64,000 nucleotides of DNA from Syntrophorhabdaceae bacterium (GTDB taxonomy: Bacteria; Desulfobacterota; Syntrophorhabdia; Syntrophorhabdales; Syntrophorhabdaceae): NCBI GenBank assembly GCA_036504895.1, contig DASXUJ010000062.1, forward strand, positions 153,167 to 217,166, given 5' to 3'. The stretch's first letter is position 1. Each line of letters opens with the position of its first letter. The position numbers and the translations under genes are program-made. The notes beneath the pieces are model-generated. The model did not search any database. It was not told the origin of the DNA and was given only the letters and a program-made list of their open reading frames with translations. Below are positions 26,383-33,616 of this stretch, one piece after another.

Positions 26383-27189
26383 TCAGCCCATAAACCGGTG
26401 GAGGACCTTTCCGCCCGTGATGGTAAGGCCGATGCTGAAGGTATATCCCTCCAATGCCTGAACAGGCCCGAGGTCCGCAACTTCTTCGAAAAGGGAGGGC
26501 ATGAAGTAAACCCCGGCCTCGCCCGTCCACGCATCCTTCACCGCCACATTCGTAACCGTACTCATGGTAATATCATGAACGAGGGGTTTTTCGGGATTTT
26601 CGTAATCGGGAAAGTGGCGCATGAGGTAGAATTTTACCGGAGGTGCTTCTTCCGGGGGTATCGCCTTCTTGAGGACCAGCGTCCCTTCCACTATCCTTTC
26701 TTCGTGGGCAGCGCATATGCCCTTCATTTTTGCGCCCCCCTTCTTCCCCCCTACCATCGGCGTCAGGTCGTGGAGCTTCGTAATGTGGACACGGCCAAGC
26801 TTCTTCGGAAAACCCTGGATGAACCCACGCATAAGAGTAAAATCGTTGTCCACCCATATATAGGGCACATAGTAACCGGGTTCTCCTTCAAAATCACAGC
26901 GTATCATGACGATGCACTCCCTGTACATGGAACGCTCGGGATTGACGAAGGAGAGATCGAGACTTGCATCGCTCACAGATATCCATTCCACAAACCAGAC
27001 AGCGCCTTCACCGGGATTCGGACCCATACCGAGCGGCTCGGGCAGCAGAGCACGGACCTTTTCCGGATCGGCCTTAAAATTGAGGTGCATGGCCTCCCCG
27101 CCATAATGCCATGGGGGCGGGTCCAGGAGAGAAGCTTTCCCTCCCGGTGACAGGGGGAGCATATATCCCTTCAGGGTACTTTGGCTCAT
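26383..27189 (-). CDS. Acetoacetate decarboxylase-family protein
   Basis: 268 residues. The family is shown by the substrate-binding beta-cone sequence: EAMHLNFKADPEKVRALLPEPL near the N-terminus, ECIVMIRCDFEGEPGYYVPYIWVDNDFTLMRGFIQGFPKKLGRVHI in the middle and FYLMRHFPDY. Lys129 or Lys130 in GFPKK aligns by motif with the Schiff-base lysine of acetoacetate decarboxylase, but many relatives with this motif are not decarboxylases and act in aldol or hydration chemistry, so the reaction is open. AGGAGGAGGTCAAAATT before the ATG is a very strong ribosome-binding site. Upstream, CGCCTCA-GG-TGAGGCG (27213-27228) is a perfect small palindrome that could be an operator. The DJ-1 gene follows directly. 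Confidence 0.75.
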   Translation of the reverse strand: MSQSTLKGYMLPLSPGGKASLLDPPPWHYGGEAMHLNFKADPEKVRALLPEPLGMGPNPGEGAVWFVEWISVSDASLDLSFVNPERSMYRECIVMIRCDFEGEPGYYVPYIWVDNDFTLMRGFIQGFPKKLGRVHITKLHDLTPMVGGKKGGAKMKGICAAHEERIVEGTLVLKKAIPPEEAPPVKFYLMRHFPDYENPEKPLVHDITMSTVTNVAVKDAWTGEAGVYFMPSLFEEVADLGPVQALEGYTFSIGLTITGGKVLHRFMG

Positions 27190-27212
27190 AATTTTGACCT
27201 CCTCCTCTGTGT

Positions 27213-27228
27213 CGCCTCAGGTGAGGCG
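27213..27228. promoter_or_regulatory. Small palindrome upstream of the acetoacetate-decarboxylase-like gene
   Basis: CGCCTCAGGTGAGGCG is a perfect seven-base inverted repeat with a two-base centre, 24-39 bases before the ATG on the minus strand, just ahead of the ribosome-binding site. It could be an operator or a hairpin in the 5' leader. The half TGAGGCG also recurs in the repeat-rich gap near 33650 and 33810. Confidence 0.35.
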
Positions 27229-27306
27229 GAATGTGCGCACGTGAAGGCAAAGATTATCTTGTTCCCCACTTACTCTGAAAAACCTCAAGGAACAAAGGGT
27301 CGAATT

Positions 27307-27654
27307 TCAAGGCCCTTCGGGCCGGAGCCCTTTGAGGGCCGTTTCAAGGTCGCCATATAGGGGAATATCGGAGGCAAGGTCCACCATGTCGAATACCTTT
27401 TTTATTGTTTCGCCGGCATTTGCAATGACCAAATTCCCTTTCTTCCCTTCTATCTCACCGAGCGTCCGGTACAGCACCCTGATCCCGGCGCTGCTCATAT
27501 ATTCGAGGCCGTGGATATCCAGAAGGAGGAATCGGACGCCCCTCTCCAGGAGGGTCGCACACCATTGGTCGAGCTGGGGGGACGTAAGTGCGTCCAGCCG
27601 CCCCCTCACAGTGAGAATTACCACATCTCCCTTGGTATATTCCGTAATCTCCAT
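27307..27654 (-). CDS. STAS-domain anti-sigma-factor antagonist-like protein
   Basis: 115 residues, a single STAS domain. MEITEYTKGDVVILTVRGRLDALTSPQLDQWCATLLERGVRFLLLDIHGLEYMSSAGIRVLYRTLGEIEGKKGNLVIANAGETIKKVFDMVDLASDIPLY shows the full fold, with Ser54-Ser55 in EYMSSAGIR at the position phosphorylated in SpoIIAA/RsbV-type antagonists. These proteins are phosphorylated by GHKL kinases and dephosphorylated by SpoIIE/PPM phosphatases. Here it follows the SpoIIE-type gene, which lies 108 bases upstream, so the phosphatase is its probable partner. No sigma factor or separate RsbW-type kinase is in the window; the C-terminal domain of the permease upstream is the only kinase-like candidate. Confidence 0.9.
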   Translation of the reverse strand: MEITEYTKGDVVILTVRGRLDALTSPQLDQWCATLLERGVRFLLLDIHGLEYMSSAGIRVLYRTLGEIEGKKGNLVIANAGETIKKVFDMVDLASDIPLYGDLETALKGLRPEGP

Positions 27655-27762
27655 GTCCCTCCCTTTACTGCCGACTCCGTCAGGCCATTGCCCTTAACAC
27701 ATGTGCCTCTCCACATTATCTCAGTTTGTCTCCCCTTCGTCCACGGTTTTTTATAACGCGAA

Positions 27763-28725
27763 TTATGTGGCAGGACCGAGAAACCTGACGGAAAGGATGG
27801 TGATATCGTCCGATTGGACGGCGCCCGCGGCATGACGTCTGAGCGCAGCAAGTACGTGCATAATGTGCTCCCGGGGAGATGTCGCTCCGCCCCCTTCCAG
27901 GGCAAATGCCAGGCCCTCCTCTCCGAAAAGAGCCCCCTCGGGATCCATGGCTTCCGTCACGCCGTCCGTATAAGCGAAACATAACCCACCCCGGGGCAGA
28001 ACAAGAAATTCGTCGCAAAAGGAGGCGGCGGGCCTTACGCCGAGCGGCCTCCCGGGCCTCACGTCCACCCTGGTAGCTGTTCCCGCGGCATTTATCAAAT
28101 AGGGCGGGTTATGACCTGCGTTGGAGTAGCGGAGCTCTCCGGTCTCCATATCAAGGACAGCGAGGAAGACAGTGATAAACATGACCTGATCGTTTTCCCG
28201 GCATAGCTCCACATTCGCTTTCGAGAGGATTTCCGAAGGAGATTGAACGCCCTGTCCCCCTGCGGCAAGCAATCTTATTGCGGTTTTTCCACGGGCCATA
28301 CATAATGCGGCGGGGACCCCCTTCCCTGAGACGTCACCTATGACTATCCAGAGGTGCCGTGAACCGGTAAAGAAGAAATCATAGAAATCTCCCCCCACCT
28401 CTTTTGCCGGCTCAAGATGGGCGGCCAACTCGAAGTCGTGACGCGCGAGCTCAGGAGGATGAGGGACCATACTCATTTGAATGTCATGGGCGATTTTAAG
28501 CTCACTTTCGATCTTCTCTTTCGCAGCCGTGGCCTCCTTAAGCTTCTCTATATGTGAAGTGAGCGACCCTGTCATGAAGGCGAGCGCTTTCGCGAGCCGT
28601 GAAACCTCATCCTTTGATTTCATGGCAATCGCCTTGATCCTGGCGCCCGCCTCATGGATGTCGGTGAAATCCGTATAAGAGAGTTGTCGCGCATAGAAGG
28701 CGAGGAGATTGAGACTTCCCGTCAT
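27763..28725 (-). CDS. HAMP-SpoIIE (PP2C-type) phosphatase, 3' part of a split Cache-phosphatase gene
   Basis: 320 residues from the first ATG; the frame is open back to 28773. Upstream of that ATG it encodes VLIASCITTLFLVKR, the end of a membrane helix, so this is the continuation of the Cache gene in another frame. Residues about 1-90 are a HAMP domain and coiled coil (SKDEVSRLAKALAFMTGSLTSHIEKLKEATAAKEKIESELKIAHDIQMSMVPH). The SpoIIE/PPM domain follows with intact metal sites: GGDFYDFF, IVIGDVSGKGVPAALCMA, YSNAGHNPPYLI, AYTDGVTEAMD and SDDITILSVRF. It should dephosphorylate a STAS protein, most likely the one encoded next. The phosphatase half may be made alone if the ATG at 28725 is used, but no ribosome-binding site is clear. 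Confidence 0.85.
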   Translation of the reverse strand: MTGSLNLLAFYARQLSYTDFTDIHEAGARIKAIAMKSKDEVSRLAKALAFMTGSLTSHIEKLKEATAAKEKIESELKIAHDIQMSMVPHPPELARHDFELAAHLEPAKEVGGDFYDFFFTGSRHLWIVIGDVSGKGVPAALCMARGKTAIRLLAAGGQGVQSPSEILSKANVELCRENDQVMFITVFLAVLDMETGELRYSNAGHNPPYLINAAGTATRVDVRPGRPLGVRPAASFCDEFLVLPRGGLCFAYTDGVTEAMDPEGALFGEEGLAFALEGGGATSPREHIMHVLAALRRHAAGAVQSDDITILSVRFLGPAT

Positions 28726-29833
28726 TCTCTTTACCAGGAAAAGGGTCGTAATACAGCTTGCAATAAGGACCGGTCACGGTGAAAACTATCTGCCATCCCA
28801 CCAAGACCCTGGCGGGGCGGTCAATCTCGTCCCTGTACACGGAGGCGGCCACATACCAGTCAAGGGGAGGGAAATAATCGACATAGGCTTCCTTGAGGAA
28901 ACGGAAATCGCCCTCATGCCCCGAGGGTTTGTCCCAAAGGTATATCAAAGGCAATCCCGGGTTTTTTGAAGCCTTTATAAGCTCATCATAATGGAGGATC
29001 ACCCGGGCAGGGTCATTTACCTGTGCCGCCTCCTTGCCTTTGAGGGCAGGGTGGAGGAGCATCTTCTTTTGACCGTTAAAGAGGAAGAAATAGCCGGTCT
29101 GCCCGATACGCATTCTGCCCATGGTCTCTTCGAGGCCTTTCACGACCCTTTCGATCTTCATGTTCATATCACGTGTAATGTCATCGATGTACACACCGGT
29201 GCCCACCACCCAATTCCATTTTTTATAAAGCTCGACATAACTCAGCTTCTCCGCCGGCTCTTTTTCTCCCAACCGTATATACCAGAATGAGTCAAATCCG
29301 CTCCCTTTGGTGAGAGCGGTCCGGATGATGTCCCGTACCGCGTACTTTCCCTTCACGTCCCGAAACAGGGAAAGGTCCTTTCCGTAGAGTGCCGGATCAG
29401 GGTGAGAGATATTCATCCCCTTCAGATCATAGACAAAAAAATAGTCGTTGTTTCCGAATTTAAAATTTCGAAGAGATTCGGCGGCTAATCTCTTCGCCTC
29501 CCCCTCCGTGAGCGATCCCGCCCGGTAAAGGGCATAATATCCATCGATATGCGTCAGGGCCAGGGCCGTGAGGTTCTTAAGCTGCTCTTTGTACCTGAGA
29601 AGGGCATACTCTTTATGATAGACGATGCTCCGATGCTCGTTCTCGATGTCCAGCTTCACGAGGCGGAGCTGGTCGCGCGCTGCCTGTCTCGTCGTCCTGC
29701 TCATCGTCTCCGTCACTTCCACTACGGTAAAAGCCATAATCGCGGCGGAAGACACGGTAAGGATAGTGATGATGAGGAGGAGTAGTTTTGAACGGAAGGA
29801 AGTAAGCATCGACGCCTTCAGATTAATGTTCAA
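28652..29833 (-). CDS. Cache-domain membrane sensor, 5' part of a split Cache-SpoIIE gene
   Basis: 393 residues. One membrane helix at the start (LLLLIITILTVSSAAIMAFTVVEV), then a periplasmic double Cache region with two similar halves: FGNNDYFFVYDLKGMNISHPDPALYGKDLSLFRDVKGKYAVRDII and WNWVVGTGVYIDDI, then IGQTGYFFLFNGQKKMLLHPALKGKEA and PLDWYVAASVYRDEI. It probably binds a small ligand outside the membrane. The second helix begins (GWQIVFTVT) and then the frame goes wrong: about 28770-28777 the continuation GPYCKLYYDPF is hydrophilic, while another frame continues the helix as PVLIASCITTLFLVKR into HAMP and SpoIIE. A one-base change separates the two halves. It overlaps the permease gene by 11 bases. 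Confidence 0.85.
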   Translation of the reverse strand: MNINLKASMLTSFRSKLLLLIITILTVSSAAIMAFTVVEVTETMSRTTRQAARDQLRLVKLDIENEHRSIVYHKEYALLRYKEQLKNLTALALTHIDGYYALYRAGSLTEGEAKRLAAESLRNFKFGNNDYFFVYDLKGMNISHPDPALYGKDLSLFRDVKGKYAVRDIIRTALTKGSGFDSFWYIRLGEKEPAEKLSYVELYKKWNWVVGTGVYIDDITRDMNMKIERVVKGLEETMGRMRIGQTGYFFLFNGQKKMLLHPALKGKEAAQVNDPARVILHYDELIKASKNPGLPLIYLWDKPSGHEGDFRFLKEAYVDYFPPLDWYVAASVYRDEIDRPARVLVGWQIVFTVTGPYCKLYYDPFPGKENDGKSQSPRLLCATTLLYGFHRHP

Positions 29834-31538
29834 AATGGAGGAAGAGGAGGTTCATGTCGTCCCTCTTTTCCTGGCGCACCGCATCCGTGTATTGGCGGAT
29901 CATGTAACCTGACAGCTTCGTGGAAGCCGCAGCTTCCCGTTTCAACTCCTCCTTTGAAGGCCGGGATAAGGCAAGCTCCAGGGGTTCACCACGATAGGAA
30001 ATCGTCATATCGAGCTTGAATTCATCAAACTCCGCCTTCACCTTCACCTTCCCTTCCTTCACCTCGACAAGGGAGGCTCCTTCAAGAAACTCGTTCAAGG
30101 CGGAGGCAGCGCTGTGAATCACTTCCGGACGGGCGCCCCAGCTTCTCCCCTGATGCTCCATAAATTCGAATATTTTCTCCGAGGAATCAGTTGCCACATT
30201 CAGCTCCAGTACCGCCTGTCGTGAAATGCCGATCCTCAGAAGCAGGTTGAGGAGAATTGCGGCCATCGTGGCGAGAGAGAGGGAGGAGGCGAATACGGGC
30301 TTTACCCATGGATGGACGTTTCGATAAAGCTCCGGCGCCATATCGGCGCTTAAGCCGAAGATGATCGAGGCGCCGACCACGAAGGTCTTGCGGGCATCCA
30401 TCATTCTTGACATCATGATTTGAAATCCCGCCACGATCATGAAACTGACGGCAAAAATGAGCGTTGCTCCGATTACGGGTTTGGGCATTATGAGGAATAG
30501 CTCCGCCAGTTTCGGGAAGAAGGCGAGGGATATGAAAATAGCGCCCACCGCAAAGGCCACCACGCGGCTCGTCGCTCCGGTTGCCACCGAAAGGCCCACA
30601 TTGGACGACGAAGTCGATTGTCCGTAGCCTCCTATAATTCCCGGTATCACCCCGCCCAGCCCGTCAGCAAGGATACCTCGTGAAACCGCGTTCATATCCG
30701 GTCTCCTCCAGTCACTGTCGTTGATCTTCTGGCACGTCACCAGGTCCCCCACTGTTTTGAAGGTCGAACAAAGGGTGGCCACCGTGAAAGGTATTACAAG
30801 AGAAAAATCAAAGGCCCAGCTTATTTTATCCGGCCGGGGAAGGGCGAAGACAGGGGCGGAGCGTATCTTTTCCAGGTCATCCGCGGTAATAATGCCCAGA
30901 AGCGCGGAGATCCCGTACCCGACGACCATTCCTACAAGGGTACAGTAAAGCTTTAACTTACCCCTGCTCCACACGCTCAACGCAATGATTGCAAAAAAAG
31001 TGACGAGGCCGGTACTGATCTCTGCCGGGCGAAGAGAAAGGTCTCCCGCCTCATAGCCGAAAAAATTCTTCACCGAGATAGGGATCACCACTATCCCCAC
31101 CATTGCAACGACCACGCCCGTGACTTCTGAGGGGAAGAGCACCCTCAGCCGGTGTATGACCCGCGAAAACAGGCACTCGATGATGCCGGCCACGGCCGTC
31201 ATACCGAAAAGAAGGGGCAATCCTCCCGTGGCTGCGGCAATCTTTGACGCGTCAAAATAGGAAGGTCCGCACACGGAAGGACAAAGATAGCCCGATCCCA
31301 CGGGTCCCTTCGTAAAGGCCTGAAGGACCGTTGCCGCTCCCCCCGCAATCATGGAAAGACTAATGAAGCCCCTCGCCCAATCAGGGCTTATCGAGCTTCC
31401 CAGTTGTCGCACTATAAGCACGGGAAAAATAAGGGCGATAAACAGGACGAACACATGCTGCAAACCCAATATAAGGGTCGTAAAAACTGGCGGCCTGTCA
31501 TCCACGCCATAGATCAGGTTAGTCGGTTTTTTGGCCAT
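29823..31538 (-). CDS. NCS2 nucleobase permease fused to a GHKL/RsbW-like C-terminal domain
   Basis: 571 residues, about 120 longer than a normal NCS2 carrier. Residues about 15-440 are the 12-14 helix uracil/xanthine transporter: GLQHVFVLFIALIFPVLI at the start, SVCGPSYFDA, and the family motif N-x-G-x4-T in SSSNVGLSVATGATSR (Ser stands where Gln, Glu or Pro is usual). Residues about 450-571 are cytoplasmic and read like an anti-sigma-factor kinase domain: KIFEFMEHQGRSWGARPEVIHSAASALNEFL, then KVKVKAEFDEFKLDMTISYRGEPLEL, then LSGYMIRQYTDAVRQEKRDDMNLLFLHFEH. The Glu/Asn of the N box and the Asp of D-x-G are not clearly kept, so ATP binding is doubtful. First gene of the permease-Cache-SpoIIE-STAS unit. 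The transporter call is firm; the tail is inferred from pattern. Confidence 0.85.
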   Translation of the reverse strand: MAKKPTNLIYGVDDRPPVFTTLILGLQHVFVLFIALIFPVLIVRQLGSSISPDWARGFISLSMIAGGAATVLQAFTKGPVGSGYLCPSVCGPSYFDASKIAAATGGLPLLFGMTAVAGIIECLFSRVIHRLRVLFPSEVTGVVVAMVGIVVIPISVKNFFGYEAGDLSLRPAEISTGLVTFFAIIALSVWSRGKLKLYCTLVGMVVGYGISALLGIITADDLEKIRSAPVFALPRPDKISWAFDFSLVIPFTVATLCSTFKTVGDLVTCQKINDSDWRRPDMNAVSRGILADGLGGVIPGIIGGYGQSTSSSNVGLSVATGATSRVVAFAVGAIFISLAFFPKLAELFLIMPKPVIGATLIFAVSFMIVAGFQIMMSRMMDARKTFVVGASIIFGLSADMAPELYRNVHPWVKPVFASSLSLATMAAILLNLLLRIGISRQAVLELNVATDSSEKIFEFMEHQGRSWGARPEVIHSAASALNEFLEGASLVEVKEGKVKVKAEFDEFKLDMTISYRGEPLELALSRPSKEELKREAAASTKLSGYMIRQYTDAVRQEKRDDMNLLFLHFEH

Positions 31539-31554
31539 AAAGGGTCTTGTTCTA

Positions 31555-31584
31555 CTCTTACCACTATCAAAAACTTTTTGTCAA
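31555..31584 (-). promoter_or_regulatory. Possible promoter with palindrome ahead of the permease operon
   Basis: On the minus strand TTGACA (31584-31579) is a perfect -35 hexamer; the best -10, TAAGAG (31560-31555), is weak and 18 bases away. Between them CAAAAACTTTTTG (31568-31580) is a 13-base palindrome that could bind a regulator. The start codon is 17 bases downstream of the -10. Confidence 0.35.
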
Positions 31585-31641
31585 TGAATCAGGAAGGCTC
31601 ATCCCTCTACCTCCCACAGAAATTCGGATAGACGGGGGAGT

Positions 31642-31698
31642 CTCGCGGTATTGCCTTTACAATCTTCGCGAGGCTCATTATCATAATGTAAGGCAATA
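31642..31698 (+). ncRNA. Interleaved stems in the 5' region of the PP2C gene (candidate RNA switch or pseudoknot)
   Basis: Stem 1 is CTCGCG (31642-31647) with CGCGAG (31667-31672). Stem 2 is TATTGCCTTTACA (31649-31661) with TGTAAGGCAATA (31687-31698), twelve pairs and one bulged T. The order left1-left2-right1-right2 is that of an H-type pseudoknot; alternatively the two stems exclude each other. It ends 38 bases before the PP2C start codon. No known riboswitch class is recognised. Confidence 0.4.
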
Positions 31699-31736
31699 TT
31701 TCTTACGTTCATTTAAAGGCCTCCGGAACGGGACAC

Positions 31737-32588
31737 ATGGATATTAAGGTCGGTATCAGCGAAGCAATCGGAATGAGGGACAACATGGAAGACCACCACG
31801 CGGTCCATGGAGGGCCCGATCTTCCTCTTTTCAGTGCCGAAGTCTATGACGGTCATCTCGGCAGGGAGGCCGCCCGCCTCGCTTCGGAGATGCTTACCCC
31901 CCATTTTCTGAACCGATGGTACGAGGAACAGGAGAAGCCTGCCTTCGATCGCCTCAACGAAATTCTTTTACTGCGAGAGGCATATAACGCCGTGGATGAG
32001 TACATCATCCATGAGGGTATCCAGGGGGGGACCGCCGCAGCCACCCTTCTTCTCATGGGAGAGAGGTTCTTAGCCGCCAACGCCGGAGATTCAAGGGTAA
32101 TAATAGGCACCGGATCAGGCGTTGAGACTCTGACCCTCGATCACAAGCCGGACTTGCCCGAAGAAAGGGAAAGGATAGAATCACTCGGCGGGGTAATCAC
32201 CCATCTCGGGACACCGCGTGTAATGGGTTTTCTCGCGATGACCCGGGCCCTTGGGGATAGGGATCTCAAGCCTTTCGTCACCTCCGAGCCGCGCATCGTC
32301 TCCGGCCTCCTGGGCAGAGAGAACGATTATGCCGTTCTGGCATGCGACGGCGTGTGGGATGTTCTTACTCCGGAGATAGTGATTGCAGTCATCCGGGAGG
32401 CCCGGGAAGCCCAGAAGGGAGCCGATGCCATAAAGGACAGGGCGATACGGGAGGGGAGCATGGATAATGTTACGGTCCTGGTCCTTGACCTCAAGGCCCA
32501 CACGGCCCGAATGACCAGAGAACGGATGGAGGTCCGGACGGTCCTGGACATGGCACTCCCTCACGACCCCGAAGATGGACTGATGTGA
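31737..32588 (+). CDS. PP2C-type Ser/Thr protein phosphatase (PPM family)
   Basis: 283 residues, nearly all catalytic domain and no membrane segment. Motifs in order: RDNMEDHHAV, EVYDGHLGREAA (metal Asp; the usual form is VFDGHGG), GGTAAATLLLMG, ANAGDSRVI, LTLDHKPDLPEERERIESLGGVI, LAMTRALGDRDLK, AVLACDGVWDVLTPEIV and MDNVTVLVLDL. The metal-binding aspartates are all present, so it should be an active Mn/Mg phosphatase. DHKP and the eukaryote-like motif order separate it from the SpoIIE-type enzyme across the intergenic region. No Ser/Thr kinase gene is in the window. It diverges from the permease-SpoIIE-STAS operon, so crosstalk is possible but unproven. RBS is poor; the leader contains interleaved stems. 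Confidence 0.92.
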   Translation: MDIKVGISEAIGMRDNMEDHHAVHGGPDLPLFSAEVYDGHLGREAARLASEMLTPHFLNRWYEEQEKPAFDRLNEILLLREAYNAVDEYIIHEGIQGGTAAATLLLMGERFLAANAGDSRVIIGTGSGVETLTLDHKPDLPEERERIESLGGVITHLGTPRVMGFLAMTRALGDRDLKPFVTSEPRIVSGLLGRENDYAVLACDGVWDVLTPEIVIAVIREAREAQKGADAIKDRAIREGSMDNVTVLVLDLKAHTARMTRERMEVRTVLDMALPHDPEDGLM

Positions 32589-32734
32589 GATAAACTGCCC
32601 TTACAGGGCCGACTATGGTATTATATCGCATGTTATCCATGATTTACGTATACTTTTCAAAAAATGTTCATTTTACACCGACATCTCTTCTTTTAAAGGC
32701 AAAGGGCGTCTTTCCTTTACGACAGAGGAAGACG

Positions 32735-33616
32735 ATGGGGCCGAATAGGGGTATCTCTTTTTGCGGAAGCTTCCTGTGGCTCCTTTCATGCCTTTCCCTC
32801 ATTACCTTCGCCTCTTCACCCGCTCATGGTTCGTCCCTCTGGGGCGCCGTCGGAAATTCCGTAGAGGGCGGCGGAGCGCTGGTGGGAAAAAACTATGACG
32901 GGCAACCGGTGCATTGCGAATTTCGCATGGTAATTCCCAGGGAGGGCATTCCCTACCTGGGCCTTTTTCCGCTCCATACCAAGAAAGGCCAGGGGCCGGT
33001 AGCGGGAATAAACGAAAAGGGTCTTGCCGTGGTAAGCGCTGCCCCCGAGACCATCTCGGACTCCAGGATGAACCCTTCGGCAGAACGGATTACGGAAGCA
33101 TTACTTACCGGATACGAAACGGTCGATGCCCTTCTGTCTGCGCCCCTCGCGTTCAAGAAAGGCTTTCCCATCTTTTATCTCATCGCGGATCGGCACAAAA
33201 TTGCGCTGGCCGAAATTCCTCCCCAGGGGGACGCCTTGATAAGGACTGCAGAAAACGGAACTCTCTTCCATACCAATCATTATATTCAACAAAAATTCAT
33301 CGATTTTAATAAAAAAATGAGGAAGAACAGCGAACTAAGGCTTGAGCGGCTCGCAGGCGCGTTCACCGGCCTTGCCGGCCCCCTGACCATGGACACTTTC
33401 ATAGGCATAAGTAAAGATAGAGGCACCGGTACGGAAGATGCCATACTGAGGTTCGGCGGACCCCCAGGCTCCGAGCGGACCCTCGCCTCCTGGATCTTAT
33501 CGCTGCCGAAAGCAGCCCCTCCAGAACTGCATGTCGGCTTCTTCGGCGCCGACGAGACGGAAAGGGAATACGACCTGAGGCTCGACCGCTCCTTCTGGAG
33601 CGAGGCGGTGGAATAA
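32735..33616 (+). CDS. Secreted Ntn-hydrolase-like protein (C45/choloylglycine hydrolase-like), Ser in nucleophile position
   Basis: 293 residues from the ATG with GAGGA five bases upstream. Signal peptide: GSFLWLLSCLSLITFASSPAHG, predicted cut before SSLWGAVGNSVEGGGALVGKNYDGQP. That segment matches the beginning of acyl-CoA:6-aminopenicillanate acyltransferase and linear amide hydrolases, where the mature chain starts with Cys followed by about 20 residues and N-x-D. Here the first mature residue would be Ser, so signal peptidase may directly expose a Ser nucleophile. GINEKGLAVVSAA, FPIFYLIADRHKIALAEIPPQ and FHTNHYIQ are also family-like. The substrate (amide or acyl bond, periplasmic) is unknown. 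It is downstream of the PP2C gene, 146 bases away. Confidence 0.65.
   Translation: MGPNRGISFCGSFLWLLSCLSLITFASSPAHGSSLWGAVGNSVEGGGALVGKNYDGQPVHCEFRMVIPREGIPYLGLFPLHTKKGQGPVAGINEKGLAVVSAAPETISDSRMNPSAERITEALLTGYETVDALLSAPLAFKKGFPIFYLIADRHKIALAEIPPQGDALIRTAENGTLFHTNHYIQQKFIDFNKKMRKNSELRLERLAGAFTGLAGPLTMDTFIGISKDRGTGTEDAILRFGGPPGSERTLASWILSLPKAAPPELHVGFFGADETEREYDLRLDRSFWSEAVE

Noticed and set aside
28655..28773. Programmed ribosomal frameshifting between the Cache and SpoIIE frames (CCCTTTTCC near 28735-28750)
   Set aside because: A shift there would leave a broken membrane helix; the helix is continuous only if the change is near 28770-28777, where no slippery sequence or following structure is seen. 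A plain indel is simpler.
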